DNA from: Sulfurospirillum sp. SCADC
GTDB lineage: Bacteria; Campylobacterota; Campylobacteria; Campylobacterales; Sulfurospirillaceae
Direction of reading: 5' to 3'
Length of the DNA stretch: 64,000 nucleotides
NCBI RefSeq assembly: GCF_000743525.1
Contig: NZ_JQGK01000006.1
Location: forward strand, 83,223-147,222
In this document: piece by piece, positions 27,817 to 36,544 of the stretch
Numbering within the stretch: the first letter of the stretch is position 1
Layout: each line of letters starts with the position of its first letter
Notes under the pieces: generated by a model
What the model was told of the DNA's origin: nothing
The model's input: only the letters and a program-made list of their open reading frames with translations
Database searches by the model: none
Translations under genes and position numbers: made by a program

Positions 27817-29007
27817 CTACAGATAACGTTTCGCTAGACCTCCGAGTGAGGTCTCTTTGTACTTCGTGTTCATATCTTTGCCCGTTTCGACCATCGTTTG
27901 GATGATCTCATCGAAGCTTACTTTATGCGCTCCATCGGTGTAGGAAGTGTATTCTGCTGCGTCAATGGCGCGGATCGCTGCCACAGCGTTGCGCTCGATG
28001 CAGGGTACTTGCACGTAGCCCGCAATAGGATCGCACGTCATGCCAAGGTGGTGCTCGAGTCCCATCTCCGCGGCGTAATCAATCTGTTGTAAATTGCCGC
28101 CAAAGAGGTACGATGCCATGCCAGCTGCCATCGAACAGGCAACACCCACTTCCCCCTGACAGCCCACTTCTGCGCCTGAAATGGAGCCATTGAACTTCAC
28201 GATATTTCCCAAAAGTCCTGCAACGGCAAGGGCACGTAAGCAATCGATTTGATCTAAGTTGTAAAGCTCTTTGAGGTAGCGAAGTACGGCAGGTACGACG
28301 CCACAGGCTCCACACGTCGGTGCGGTCACGACGATATTGCCTGAAGCATTCTCTTCACTGGTTGCTAGAGCATACGCGAAGATGATGCCGTGTGCGCGTT
28401 TCTCTTCTTTGCGCGCTTTGGCAAAAAACATGGGAGCTTTTCTGGGATATTGCAAGATGCCTGGCAGGACGCCGGTTTGTTTCAAGCCTCGATCGATCGT
28501 GGTTTGCATGCTTTGCCAGACTTCTGCAAGATACTCCCAAATCGCTTCACCTTCGTAGGTTTCGACGTATTGCCATAGCTCTTTGTGCTCTTTTTCACAC
28601 CACTGCATAATGGCGTTAAACGTTGTCAGCGGATAGATCGAAGGCTCCGTTAAGGGATTGTCACCTACTTCTTTAAGCGCACTACCCCCAACGCTGTAGA
28701 CTTCCCACGAGCCAAGCAGCTCTTTGGTTTCATTAAAAGCTTCAAACACCATACCATTGGAGTGAAAGGGTTTGGTGATGTCGGGACGAAAGAGTATCTC
28801 AACGCCTGCTGAGGCTAAGGCTTGATGCAAGGCATCGTCGGTTAGGTGACCTTTGCCTGTTGCAGCGAGTGAGCCAAAAAGGGTGACACGGTAGAGCGAA
28901 GCATCTGGAAAGCGTTTTTTAAAAATCGTGCCCGCATTAAAAGGTCCCATTGTGTGGCTTGAAGAGGGTCCATGCCCAATACAGTAAAATGTTCTAAGTG
29001 ATTGCAT
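27817..29007 (-). CDS. sdaA: L-serine ammonia-lyase (serine dehydratase)
   Basis: A 396-residue single-chain L-serine dehydratase converting L-serine to pyruvate and ammonia with a [4Fe-4S] cluster. The beta-domain start has IGHGPSSSHTMGP. The alpha domain holds the cluster cysteines C232 and C235 (APTCGACGVVPA) and C283 (EVGCQGEVG). Serine is a main carbon source of Campylobacterota. The protein is about 60 residues shorter than the E. coli enzyme but all motifs are present. It lies opposite to its neighbours, within the segment inserted between dprA and ruvX. Confidence 0.92.
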   Translation of the reverse strand: MQSLRTFYCIGHGPSSSHTMGPFNAGTIFKKRFPDASLYRVTLFGSLAATGKGHLTDDALHQALASAGVEILFRPDITKPFHSNGMVFEAFNETKELLGSWEVYSVGGSALKEVGDNPLTEPSIYPLTTFNAIMQWCEKEHKELWQYVETYEGEAIWEYLAEVWQSMQTTIDRGLKQTGVLPGILQYPRKAPMFFAKARKEEKRAHGIIFAYALATSEENASGNIVVTAPTCGACGVVPAVLRYLKELYNLDQIDCLRALAVAGLLGNIVKFNGSISGAEVGCQGEVGVACSMAAGMASYLFGGNLQQIDYAAEMGLEHHLGMTCDPIAGYVQVPCIERNAVAAIRAIDAAEYTSYTDGAHKVSFDEIIQTMVETGKDMNTKYKETSLGGLAKRYL

Positions 29008-29059
29008 GACATACCTTTTGGCACGAAAAATTGTGGTGGATTATAGCACAGAATCGGGC

Positions 29060-29069
29060 TTACATGTAA
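29060..29069. repeat. TTACATGTAA palindrome between sdaA and ruvX
   Basis: Exact copy in the 127-base divergent region between sdaA and ruvX. No other clear element is seen there. Confidence 0.85.
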
Positions 29070-29134
29070 AGCGAAAAAGAGCGCTTTAAATCAATCTTGG
29101 ATAGAATAAATGAATTCCAACAAATGAGTTTTAT

Positions 29135-29542
29135 GTGAAAAAAATGGCAAGTATTGATATTGGGTTAAAGCGTATTGGTGTAGCACTCTGTTTGAGTATG
29201 GGCATCGTATCTCCACAAGAGGCGATACTGCGTAAAAATCGAGACCAAGCGGCACGCGATGTGGATGCTTTTTTGAAGGAGTGGAGCATAGAGCTTTTGG
29301 TTGTGGGGCTTCCCAAAGGCGGCAGTAGCAGTGACGAGATGGAACGACGCATCAAACACTTTGTGAGTTTGCTCACTTTTAGTGGCGAAGTGGTGTACCA
29401 AGATGAGTATGGCTCAAGCAATGAAGCCAAAGAGATGATGCAAGGTCTTATTCGTCAAAAGCGCGATGGACGTATCGACTCCATGGCGGCTAAAGTGATT
29501 TTGGAGCGCTACTTGGACACGTTAAAGGCGAGTCATGGTTGA
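29135..29542 (+). CDS. ruvX: YqgF/RuvX-family putative RNase H-fold nuclease
   Basis: A 135-residue YqgF homologue (MASIDIGLKRIGVALC; LLVVGLPKGGSSSDEMERRIKHF; YQDEYGSSNEAKEMM). The acidic residues of the RNase H fold (the Asp of SIDIG, the Glu of DEYGSS, the Asp of RIDSMAA) are kept. The family processes pre-16S rRNA and has been called a Holliday junction resolvase. GTG at 29135 or ATG at 29144 could be the start. It overlaps the next gene by 8 bases. In Campylobacter jejuni I recall ruvX directly behind dprA. Confidence 0.85.
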   Translation: MKKMASIDIGLKRIGVALCLSMGIVSPQEAILRKNRDQAARDVDAFLKEWSIELLVVGLPKGGSSSDEMERRIKHFVSLLTFSGEVVYQDEYGSSNEAKEMMQGLIRQKRDGRIDSMAAKVILERYLDTLKASHG

Positions 29543-30143
29543 GCTTGAAGTCGCCGAAATTATCGGTACCATTGCGTTTGCCCTGAGTGGTTTTTATGTG
29601 GCTATCAAGGAAAAACTTGATCTTTTGGGCATTTTTATCGCTTCATTTTTAACGGCATTGGGCGGTGGATTGGTGCGTGATATGCTGTGTGATCGTGCTC
29701 CGTACACCTTTACGCATCTCATGCCTTCTATTTTGGTGATTGCCGTGATTCTTTTGAGCACGTTTTTCAAACTTCACCTAAAAGGTGAGATAGAGAAAAC
29801 GTTTTATTTTATTATCAGCGATACATTGGGGCTGGTTTCGTTTTCGATTTCAGGAGCACTCATTGCGCTGCAAGTAGAGTTTAACTTTTTTGGAGTTGTG
29901 CTAATGGCGCTTGTAACGGCCGTGGGGGGAGGTGTAGTAAGAGACATCTTGCTCAACCGTGTACCACTGCTTTTGATCAGTGAATTTTACGGTACCGTCT
30001 CGCTGTTAGTTGGGGCAATTTTGTTTGGTTTTGCGCAGTTTGACATCAGCGGCTATCTGCCTGTGATGGCTGTTTTTGCCTTTGGCGTGGCGTTACGGTT
30101 GTTGGCGTATTACAAACAGTGGCATTTGCCAAAAATTGGGTAA
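29535..30143 (+). CDS. TRIC/UPF0126 family membrane channel
   Basis: A 202-residue protein with about seven membrane helices in two repeats, each with the family motif (TALGGGLVRDMLCDRAPYTF near 37-56 and TAVGGGVVRDILLNRVPLLL near 122-141). Bacterial UPF0126 proteins are homologous to trimeric intracellular cation channels, and some relatives affect glycine uptake. Coupled to ruvX by an 8-base overlap. Confidence 0.85.
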   Translation: MVELEVAEIIGTIAFALSGFYVAIKEKLDLLGIFIASFLTALGGGLVRDMLCDRAPYTFTHLMPSILVIAVILLSTFFKLHLKGEIEKTFYFIISDTLGLVSFSISGALIALQVEFNFFGVVLMALVTAVGGGVVRDILLNRVPLLLISEFYGTVSLLVGAILFGFAQFDISGYLPVMAVFAFGVALRLLAYYKQWHLPKIG

Positions 30144-30184
30144 GGTTTTTTTCGGTATAATGGCGTTTTTTTAGAGGAGTAATC

Positions 30185-31372
30185 ATGGATTTTGAAACAA
30201 TGGATAAAGAGTATGTGTTGCAGACGTATGCAAGAAACTATGTCAATTTTAAACACGGCATCAACGCAACCCTTTTTGATGATAAAGGAAGAGACTATAT
30301 TGATTTTACAAGCGGTATAGGTGTGGTAAGCGTGGGGCATGGCAACCAAAGACTCGCCGATGCGGTCGCTGATCAAGCACGCCATATCATTCATACATCA
30401 AACCTTTACATGATCGAGCCCCAAGCAAAATTAGCCAAAAAAATCAATGAACTCACTGGTTTTGATGTAGGAGTCTTTTTTGGAAACTCAGGTGCTGAGG
30501 CGAACGAGGGTGCGATTAAACTCGCACGAAAGTATGGTGAGAAAAAATTTGCCAATAAAAAATACAAAGTCCTAACCCTAGAGCACTCGTTCCACGGACG
30601 TACGATTACAACCGTGAAAGCCACAGGTCAAGAGAGCTTTCATAAAACCGCTTTTGCTCCGTATCCTGAGGGATTTTCGTACACCAAAGAGATCGCAGAT
30701 CTTTACAATGCGATTGATGATGAGACGGTTGCTGTTATGATTGAACTCGTGCAAGGTGAGGGTGGCGTTAAGGCGTTTCCTAAAAAAGAGATTCAAGATT
30801 TGGCAAAATTTTTGAAAGAGAAAGAGATTTTGCTTATCATCGATGAAGTCCAAAGCGGTGTGTTTAGAAGTGGTGAATTTTTAGCGACAAGTTTGTATGA
30901 GATCGAGCCAGACATCATTACGCTTGCCAAAGGGTTGGCTGGTGGCGTGCCTATTGGTGCGGTGATTAGCAAGCACAAAGATATTTTTGAAGCAGGCGAT
31001 CACGGCAGTACGTTTGGCGGCAATTTTCTCTCCACACGCGCAGGACTCGAAGCACTTACCATTTTAGAAGAGTACAAACAAAGCGGTATGCTGGATGAAG
31101 CGTTGATCTATTTTGATGCTAAACTCAAAGTGACATGTAAAGCCTTTCCGACACTTTTTGAGAGTGTTGAAGGGCTTGGGTTGATGCGTGGCATTAAGTG
31201 TCAAAGTGGCGATATTTTGGCAAACGTCATTAAAAAGGCATTTGAGCAGGGCGTTTTGGTGCTTAAAGCGGGCAAAAATACGCTTCGTTTCCTTCCACCA
31301 CTCACGATCTCAAAAGAAGAGATCGATGAGGGCTTTAAACGCCTAGAGAGTGCGTGTCAAGCGCTTTTATAA
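30185..31372 (+). CDS. argD: Acetylornithine aminotransferase
   Basis: A 395-residue class III PLP aminotransferase of arginine synthesis, possibly also serving succinyl-diaminopimelate in lysine synthesis. Pyridoxal phosphate contacts lie at GNSGAEANEGAIKLAR (100-115), FHGRT and DEVQSG; the Schiff-base lysine is K249 (TLAKGLAGG). The leader has a TATAAT -10 box (30156-30161) and a strong AGAGGAG Shine-Dalgarno. A methyltransferase gene follows after nine bases. Confidence 0.93.
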   Translation: MDFETMDKEYVLQTYARNYVNFKHGINATLFDDKGRDYIDFTSGIGVVSVGHGNQRLADAVADQARHIIHTSNLYMIEPQAKLAKKINELTGFDVGVFFGNSGAEANEGAIKLARKYGEKKFANKKYKVLTLEHSFHGRTITTVKATGQESFHKTAFAPYPEGFSYTKEIADLYNAIDDETVAVMIELVQGEGGVKAFPKKEIQDLAKFLKEKEILLIIDEVQSGVFRSGEFLATSLYEIEPDIITLAKGLAGGVPIGAVISKHKDIFEAGDHGSTFGGNFLSTRAGLEALTILEEYKQSGMLDEALIYFDAKLKVTCKAFPTLFESVEGLGLMRGIKCQSGDILANVIKKAFEQGVLVLKAGKNTLRFLPPLTISKEEIDEGFKRLESACQALL

Positions 31373-31381
31373 AAGAGAAAC

Positions 31382-32416
31382 ATGAAATTTAGCGCGTATA
31401 TGCAAGCGTGGCTCTATGGCAATGATGGCTACTACAGCAATGTGCGCACTATCGGAAAAGAGGGTGACTTTTACACCGCTGTAAGTACGAGCATGTTCTT
31501 TGGTGGAACGATTGCCAAGCGGCTGATTTCAACGATAGAGAGCGGGTTTTTAAGCCCTGCTTGCAGTGTCGTTGAGATCGGTGCGCACAAAGGCTATTTA
31601 CTTGCCGATATGATTCAATTTATCTACACTCTCAAACCTGAACTCCTTCAAACCCTTACCTTCATCATCGTTGAGCCTTTTGCTGCAAATCAAGCGATGC
31701 AAAAAGCCTACTTTGAAGAGGCGTTTGGCGATGCGATAAAGCTTTTACATGTAAACTCTTTGGAAGCGTTTACATGTAAAGAGGCATTCTTCGTGGCGAA
31801 TGAGATTTTTGACGCGTTTTCGTGTGAGCTCATTAAAGACGATCAGATGCTTTTGGTTGAAAACAACACCGTTTTTTTTGAGACGATGGATGCTTTTACA
31901 TGTAAAAAAGCCAAAGAGTACGGCATCACCAAAGGGGAACTCTGTTTGGGATATGAACCTTTTGCAGAGGCAATGGCGCGATGTTGTGAGCGTTTTGAGT
32001 TTGTGACGTTTGATTATGGCGATAAAGAGGCGAGAGGTGATTTTTCACTGCGCGTGTATGCCTCTCATCAGGTTTATCCTTTTTTTGCACTGAGCGATTT
32101 GGTGGAAGAGAAACTGCGTGAAAAAAGCGATTTTAATACCTTTTTTGCACGCTCCGACATCACGTATGATGTCAACTTTAGCCATCTTTTTTATGCGTTT
32201 GAAAAAAGCGGTATTCGTGTGCATGCGTACGCGACACAGATGAAAGCCTTGGTCGATTTTGGCTTAGTGGAACTGTTAGAACTGTTCGCCAAAAACGTTT
32301 CAGAAAAACAGTACGAGCGTGAAATGAATAAAATTAAACCATTGATCGACCCTTCGTTTATGGGGGAGCGGTTTAAAATGGCGTGTTTTCGCAAAGGAGA
32401 AGTGGGATGCAGTTGA
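31382..32416 (+). CDS. SAM-dependent methyltransferase, MidA/NDUFAF7 family
   Basis: A 344-residue protein of the MidA (COG1565, formerly DUF185) group. The SAM-binding motif I is VVEIGAHKGYLLADM (63-77); the VANEIFDAF segment is typical. Eukaryotic NDUFAF7 methylates an arginine of complex I, so a protein methyltransferase role is plausible. It is shorter than most bacterial members. The gene holds three in-frame TTACATGTAA copies within 160 bases (31745, 31770, 31896), coding for L-H-V-N and twice for F-T-C-K, the highest local density in the window. It overlaps thiS by 10 bases. Confidence 0.8.
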   Translation: MKFSAYMQAWLYGNDGYYSNVRTIGKEGDFYTAVSTSMFFGGTIAKRLISTIESGFLSPACSVVEIGAHKGYLLADMIQFIYTLKPELLQTLTFIIVEPFAANQAMQKAYFEEAFGDAIKLLHVNSLEAFTCKEAFFVANEIFDAFSCELIKDDQMLLVENNTVFFETMDAFTCKKAKEYGITKGELCLGYEPFAEAMARCCERFEFVTFDYGDKEARGDFSLRVYASHQVYPFFALSDLVEEKLREKSDFNTFFARSDITYDVNFSHLFYAFEKSGIRVHAYATQMKALVDFGLVELLELFAKNVSEKQYEREMNKIKPLIDPSFMGERFKMACFRKGEVGCS

Positions 32417-32607
32417 TTGTGAATGGTGAACACAAAGAGAGTGAAGCAAAGAGCATTCAAGCGCTTTTGGATGAGCTGGGCATTGAAAGCAAAGTGATGG
32501 CAGCCGCGGTCAATATGAACGTTGTCAAAAAAGAGTTGTGGGAAAGTTACGAACTTGTCGAAAATGACAAAGTCGAGTTTTTACAGTTTGTGGGTGGTGG
32601 TGCTTAG
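32407..32607 (+). CDS. thiS: ThiS-like sulfur carrier protein with an extra C-terminal alanine
   Basis: A 66-residue ubiquitin-fold sulfur carrier (MQLIVNGEHKESEAKSIQ; AAAVNMNVVKKELW; KVEFLQFVGGG). ThiS carries a thiocarboxylate on its terminal Gly-Gly for the thiazole ring of thiamin. Here one alanine follows the glycines (VGGGA, then stop), so activation would need either removal of the Ala or another chemistry. I recall an alanine-ended carrier, HcyS, from Wolinella methionine synthesis, which is an alternative identity. ATG at 32407 is chosen for its GGAGAAGTGGG Shine-Dalgarno region. Convergent with acpS (4-bp overlap). Confidence 0.78.
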   Translation: MQLIVNGEHKESEAKSIQALLDELGIESKVMAAAVNMNVVKKELWESYELVENDKVEFLQFVGGGA

Positions 32608-32978
32608 TGAGAGAGTTTTTTGGAGGTACGTTCGCCTTCAATAACCGCTACGGCGATTGCAAAGCCGTTGTCGTGCGTGATGGAAAGTGAGAGATCGGTG
32701 ATGGCATACGCTTCGATGAGATGTGCTGAGAGGGTAAACGAGGGTGCATTTTTGGCATCTTTGGTGAGCTGAATATCCATAAAACCGCACTGCGCGCTGA
32801 TGCCAATTCCTAGCGCTTTAGAAACCGCCTCTTTGGCCGCAAAAAATCCAGCTGCCGTTGCATCGCTTTTCGCTAAAGCAATTTCCTCAGGAGATAAAAA
32901 TTTAGCAAGCGCCTTGTCTCCAAAGCGCTTTTTGAGTTTGGTGATTCGCTCAACACTGATGAGGTCTATACCGATCAT
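32604..32978 (-). CDS. acpS: Holo-[acyl-carrier-protein] synthase
   Basis: A 124-residue AcpS that attaches 4'-phosphopantetheine to acyl carrier protein. The Mg-binding Asp of the N-terminal GIDLISVERI and the FAAKEAVSKALG helix with its Glu are present, as is the C-terminal SITHDNGFAIAVAV strand. Its start overlaps the end of fliL by four bases. The fliL-acpS neighbourhood is one I recall from Campylobacter. Confidence 0.92.
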   Translation of the reverse strand: MIGIDLISVERITKLKKRFGDKALAKFLSPEEIALAKSDATAAGFFAAKEAVSKALGIGISAQCGFMDIQLTKDAKNAPSFTLSAHLIEAYAITDLSLSITHDNGFAIAVAVIEGERTSKKLSH

Positions 32979-33511
32979 TGAACCACGAAGTCTGTAAAGT
33001 AGATATTTTTAACTTCTCCATCGGAGAGATTTTCATTGATCTTGTCAAGAACCTCTTCTTTGAGCTTATCTTTGCCCTTCAAGGTACTGATCTCTTCAAA
33101 GGTTTTCGAAGAGAAGGTACGAATGATAATGTCTCTGATTAAAGACTTTTTATGATCCATTTCAGGTTGAAGTTTGACGTCACTGAGTTCTAAATCAATG
33201 GAAACTTTTAAGAAGCGATTGCCACTTTCGCTGAGTAAGTTCACAACAAATTGTGCCATCGGGTACATGGGACCAATGGCTAAGTGATCGGTTGATTTTT
33301 TACTACTGCTTTTTTTCTTCTCAACTTTGGTATCGTGAGAAGAGGGTGCTACCGCTGCTGCTTCTTCGTCATGGCTTCCTAAGAGGAAAAATGCCGCAGC
33401 ACCGCCACCTAGAAGCAGAACAACTAAAAGAACAACGACAATGATCAGTACCATATTGCTTTTAGATTTTTTTTCAACTGCTCCATCGCCATCTTCAGGT
33501 TTTTTAGCCAT
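32975..33511 (-). CDS. fliL: Flagellar basal body-associated protein FliL
   Basis: A 178-residue FliL: cytoplasmic N-terminus, a single membrane helix (about 20-45, VLIIVVVLLVVLLLGGGAA), a Lys/Ser-rich linker and a periplasmic stomatin-like domain (about 75-178, QFVVNLLSESGNRFLKVSIDLEL ... FTDFVVQ). FliL supports stator function of the flagellar motor. Confidence 0.92.
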   Translation of the reverse strand: MAKKPEDGDGAVEKKSKSNMVLIIVVVLLVVLLLGGGAAAFFLLGSHDEEAAAVAPSSHDTKVEKKKSSSKKSTDHLAIGPMYPMAQFVVNLLSESGNRFLKVSIDLELSDVKLQPEMDHKKSLIRDIIIRTFSSKTFEEISTLKGKDKLKEEVLDKINENLSDGEVKNIYFTDFVVQ

Positions 33512-33522
33512 TCGTTATCCTT

Positions 33523-33532
33523 TTACATGTAA
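33523..33532. repeat. TTACATGTAA palindrome before fliL
   Basis: Exact copy 11 bases upstream of the minus-strand fliL ATG, directly followed on that strand by the AAAAGGATAA Shine-Dalgarno. Confidence 0.88.
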
Positions 33533-33571
33533 ATATACTTTGCCTGTATATCGTTTAATTTCGTTAAAAAT

Positions 33572-34927
33572 TTACATCCATTCGATTAATTTTGAAACTT
33601 CATCAATATTATAACACTTGAGTCCCTCAATCTTCTCCAAAGGAAGGGATGGAACGACCGCTTTTTCAAACTGCTGTGACTTCGCCTCTTTGAGTCTGAG
33701 GTCGAGGTTGAAGATGTCGCGTACATCGCCAATCAACGAGACTTCGCCAATAAAAATCGTATCTTTACTAATCGGTCGGTTACGATATGAGCTAATAATC
33801 GCAGCAATAATAGCAAGATCGGCGGATGTTTCGCTGATCTTGATGCCTCCAGCGATGTTGATGTAGACATCGTACTGGTTAAACGGTAGGTCAAGTTTGC
33901 GCTCCAAAAGTGCTAAAAGCATCGTAAGGCGGTTGAGTTCATAGCCTGTGGCACTGCGTTTGGGGTTCGGGTAGCCACTATCGCTGACCAATGCTTGCAC
34001 TTCCAAGACAATCGGACGGCTTCCTTCCATCAAAACGGTGATAGCAGAACCCGCTTGTGCTTTGCCCCGGGTAAAAAACTTTTTGGAGATGTCTTTGGCA
34101 CTGACCAGTCCAGCTTTGGTCATCTCAAAGATGCCCACTTCGCTGGTCGTTCCAAAACGGTTCTTAAACCCACGAAGCAGACGAAGTTCACGCGAAGAGT
34201 CGCCTTCAAAATAGAGCACCGTATCGACCATGTGTTCCAGTACACGAGGCCCAGCGATGGAGCCCTCTTTGGTGATATGTCCGATGATAAAAATAGCGAT
34301 ATTTTTATCTTTCCCGTAACGCATGAGCTCAAACGTAATTTCGCGTACCTGTGAAACACTCCCGGGGGCAGACGCCACTTTTTCGCTGTAAATCGTTTGG
34401 ATGGAGTCGATAATGAGCACTTCAAATGCGTGCGTTTCAAGCTCTTTAAAAATTGTATCGAGTCTGATTTCGGAGAGTAAATAAAGATTGGGATAATTGC
34501 TATCCACGCGGTTCGCACGAAGTTTGATCTGGCTTGAAGACTCTTCCCCACTGACATAGAGAACTTTTTTCCCCTCTTTGGCAAGATTGCCGGCAATTTT
34601 AAGGAGCAGTGTGGATTTGCCAACACCGGGGCTTCCGCCAATCAGTGTCAAACTTCCTTGAACGATGCCACCCCCTAGGACTAAATCAAGCTCACGATCC
34701 CCTGAGCTGTAACGCTCAACCTGCTCAAAGCTGACTTCTGTAATGGGAATGGCACTACTTTGGGTGTGGGTTGTAGGCTTGGAATTGATCTCTTTAAGAA
34801 CTTCTATCTGTTTTTCACTGAGTTCAATGTACTCATCCCATGCACCGCAATTTGGGCATTTACCAAGCCATTTGGCACTTTGGTGTCCACAGGCTTGGCA
34901 CTCGAAAAGGATCTGTTTTTTAGCCAT
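33572..34927 (-). CDS. radA: DNA repair protein RadA
   Basis: A 451-residue RadA/Sms. The N-terminal zinc finger is C10, C13, C24, C27. The RecA-like ATPase has Walker [11 protein letters not shown] at 96-105, then the KNRFG motif unique to RadA, then the Lon-like C-terminal domain ([22 protein letters not shown]). RadA drives branch migration in recombination and acts during transformation in some bacteria. Overlaps ftsY by 8 bases. Confidence 0.95.
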   Translation of the reverse strand: MAKKQILFECQACGHQSAKWLGKCPNCGAWDEYIELSEKQIEVLKEINSKPTTHTQSSAIPITEVSFEQVERYSSGDRELDLVLGGGIVQGSLTLIGGSPGVGKSTLLLKIAGNLAKEGKKVLYVSGEESSSQIKLRANRVDSNYPNLYLLSEIRLDTIFKELETHAFEVLIIDSIQTIYSEKVASAPGSVSQVREITFELMRYGKDKNIAIFIIGHITKEGSIAGPRVLEHMVDTVLYFEGDSSRELRLLRGFKNRFGTTSEVGIFEMTKAGLVSAKDISKKFFTRGKAQAGSAITVLMEGSRPIVLEVQALVSDSGYPNPKRSATGYELNRLTMLLALLERKLDLPFNQYDVYINIAGGIKISETSADLAIIAAIISSYRNRPISKDTIFIGEVSLIGDVRDIFNLDLRLKEAKSQQFEKAVVPSLPLEKIEGLKCYNIDEVSKLIEWM

Positions 34928-35807
34928 GAGTTTGCGTAAAAATGGAGTCTAAAATCGTATTGATGTAATCATCGGCATTAAATGGAATCAGATCGTCTTT
35001 GCCTTCACCCACACCTACGTAGATAATAGGAAGTTTCAGCGCGTTGGCGATACCAAATAGTGAACCGCCTTTTGCGGTACCATCAAGCTTGGTGATGATG
35101 ATTGCATCAATGCCGATCATCTCATGAAACGCTTTGGCTTGGTTAATGGCAGAGGTTCCTTGTGTACCATCTAAAATGAGAATTTTACGATGCGGCGCTC
35201 CGCTGAGCGCTTTATCACAGATGCGCACGATTTTTTTCAGTTCATTGGCAAGGTTGACTTGGTTATGCAGACGTCCTGCGGTATCGATGATGACGTGATC
35301 GATCTTTTTAGCCACGGCAGAGCTAATCGTATCGTACGCTACAGCGGAAGGATCGTGCCCTTGTTGCGTGTAGATGATGCCGACATCAATCTTCTCTGCC
35401 CAGCTTTTGAGCTGTTCAATCGCTGCGGCTCTAAACGTGTCAGCAGCACCCAAAAGCACACTTTGGTTCTCTTTGGTGTAGTTGTGTGCGAGCTTGGCAA
35501 TTGTCGTTGTTTTTCCTGCACCATTCACGCCAATAATGAGCTCCACAAAAGGAGTCTCTTGTGTGTGCGCTAAAGCGGTTGTGTCGTATTTAAAATAGGC
35601 TTTGAGAACGCGTTTGACATCGTCGCGCACCACCGTTTGAGAAGGAGGTAGATAGTAGATAATCTCTTCAACGAGCTCATAAGGAATGTCAGATTCGATT
35701 AAGATCTCTTCTAAAAGCGTTTTGTCGATTTTTTCGACTTTCTCAGGCAGAATCTCTTTGATCGCCCCGAGTGTTTTACCAAGTCCTTTTTTAATAAAAC
35801 TAAACAT
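34920..35807 (-). CDS. ftsY: Signal recognition particle receptor FtsY
   Basis: A 295-residue SRP receptor GTPase that brings ribosome-nascent chains to the Sec translocon. The acidic A-domain of E. coli is absent, leaving N domain (1-80) and G domain. The P loop is [10 protein letters not shown] (93-102); DTAGR and [10 protein letters not shown] are intact. One-base overlap with the upstream thioredoxin lipoprotein and 8 bases with radA. Confidence 0.95.
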   Translation of the reverse strand: MFSFIKKGLGKTLGAIKEILPEKVEKIDKTLLEEILIESDIPYELVEEIIYYLPPSQTVVRDDVKRVLKAYFKYDTTALAHTQETPFVELIIGVNGAGKTTTIAKLAHNYTKENQSVLLGAADTFRAAAIEQLKSWAEKIDVGIIYTQQGHDPSAVAYDTISSAVAKKIDHVIIDTAGRLHNQVNLANELKKIVRICDKALSGAPHRKILILDGTQGTSAINQAKAFHEMIGIDAIIITKLDGTAKGGSLFGIANALKLPIIYVGVGEGKDDLIPFNADDYINTILDSIFTQTHG

Positions 35808-36355
35808 TAGAGCACTTTTTTAATATCAGCGTCAATCATCTCTTCAGGAATTGCCCCTACGTAATGGGTTGAGTATTTACCCTCTTTATCGTATAAAAAC
35901 ATCAGAGGAATATTTTTAACGCCACCTGCACTTTGTGCGAGTTTGAAGTTTTCAATACTGTTCGTGATAATGTAATTAATATTGTTGTATTTGATAAAGC
36001 TATTGACCTCTTCATTGGATTTATTCTCTTCTAAAAGAACGCTAATGATGACAAAATTGTCTTTGTATTTCTCTTGAAGGTTGTTCAGATGGGGAATTTC
36101 AGCCTTACACGGAGGGCACCATGTGGTAAAAAAGTTGACTAAAACGACTTTATTTTCAAATCCAGCAAAACTAAATCCTTTATCACGTGTGGTTACAACA
36201 ATCTCTTTGCCAGAAACATCTTGCAGTACAATTTTTTCACTTTTAGCCTCTTCTTTAGCGTTAGAGGAGTTGTCATCCGCTTTCTTTTTTTCAGAGGAGC
36301 ACCCGTTAAAAAAGAGCACAGAGCATGCGATACACAGAGCAAACCAAAATTTCAT
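35807..36355 (-). CDS. TlpA-like thioredoxin-fold lipoprotein
   Basis: A 182-residue lipoprotein (lipobox LFFNGC, Cys19) with a charged spacer and a thioredoxin-like TlpA/ResA domain. The redox motif is W79-C80-P-P-C83 and the cis-Pro segment is [10 protein letters not shown]. It probably reduces or shuttles disulfides in the periplasm, for example in cytochrome c maturation. The order thioredoxin-ftsY-radA on one strand with cyclo-ligase and rny on the other matches what I recall in Campylobacter jejuni. Confidence 0.88.
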   Translation of the reverse strand: MKFWFALCIACSVLFFNGCSSEKKKADDNSSNAKEEAKSEKIVLQDVSGKEIVVTTRDKGFSFAGFENKVVLVNFFTTWCPPCKAEIPHLNNLQEKYKDNFVIISVLLEENKSNEEVNSFIKYNNINYIITNSIENFKLAQSAGGVKNIPLMFLYDKEGKYSTHYVGAIPEEMIDADIKKVL

Positions 36356-36395
36356 TAGGATCCTTTTAATTCAGAGTTTGTATGAAACTCTCTTT

Positions 36396-36471
36396 GATAC
36401 GCTTTTTAAGCAAAGCTTCAAAAGCTACGTTAGCCACTAGGGCGCTTAAGCTTGCCTCAAATGAGGCAGAG
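36396..36471 (-). repeat. Dispersed repeat, copy B
   Basis: Partner of 16951-17026. It contains the hairpin TGCCTCA/TGAGGCA and the core GGCGCTTAAGCTTGCCTC. On the minus strand it translates without a stop for over 30 codons (SASFEASLSALVANVAFEAL, continuing in frame to a stop), parallel to the peptide-like reading of copy A. A further inverted repeat AGACTTC/GAAGTCT flanks its right side. Confidence 0.6.
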
Positions 36472-36544
36472 ACTTCTTGCAAAACGGCACGAAGTCTATT
36501 ATAATGGCTATGATTGTATTCAAACATGCCTTAAAGTGACAACA

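Noticed and set aside
36452..36544. N-terminal extension of the cyclo-ligase reading frame to 36452
   Set aside because: It overlaps the dispersed repeat, lacks a Shine-Dalgarno and does not resemble the family; ATG 36545 gives the normal N-terminus.
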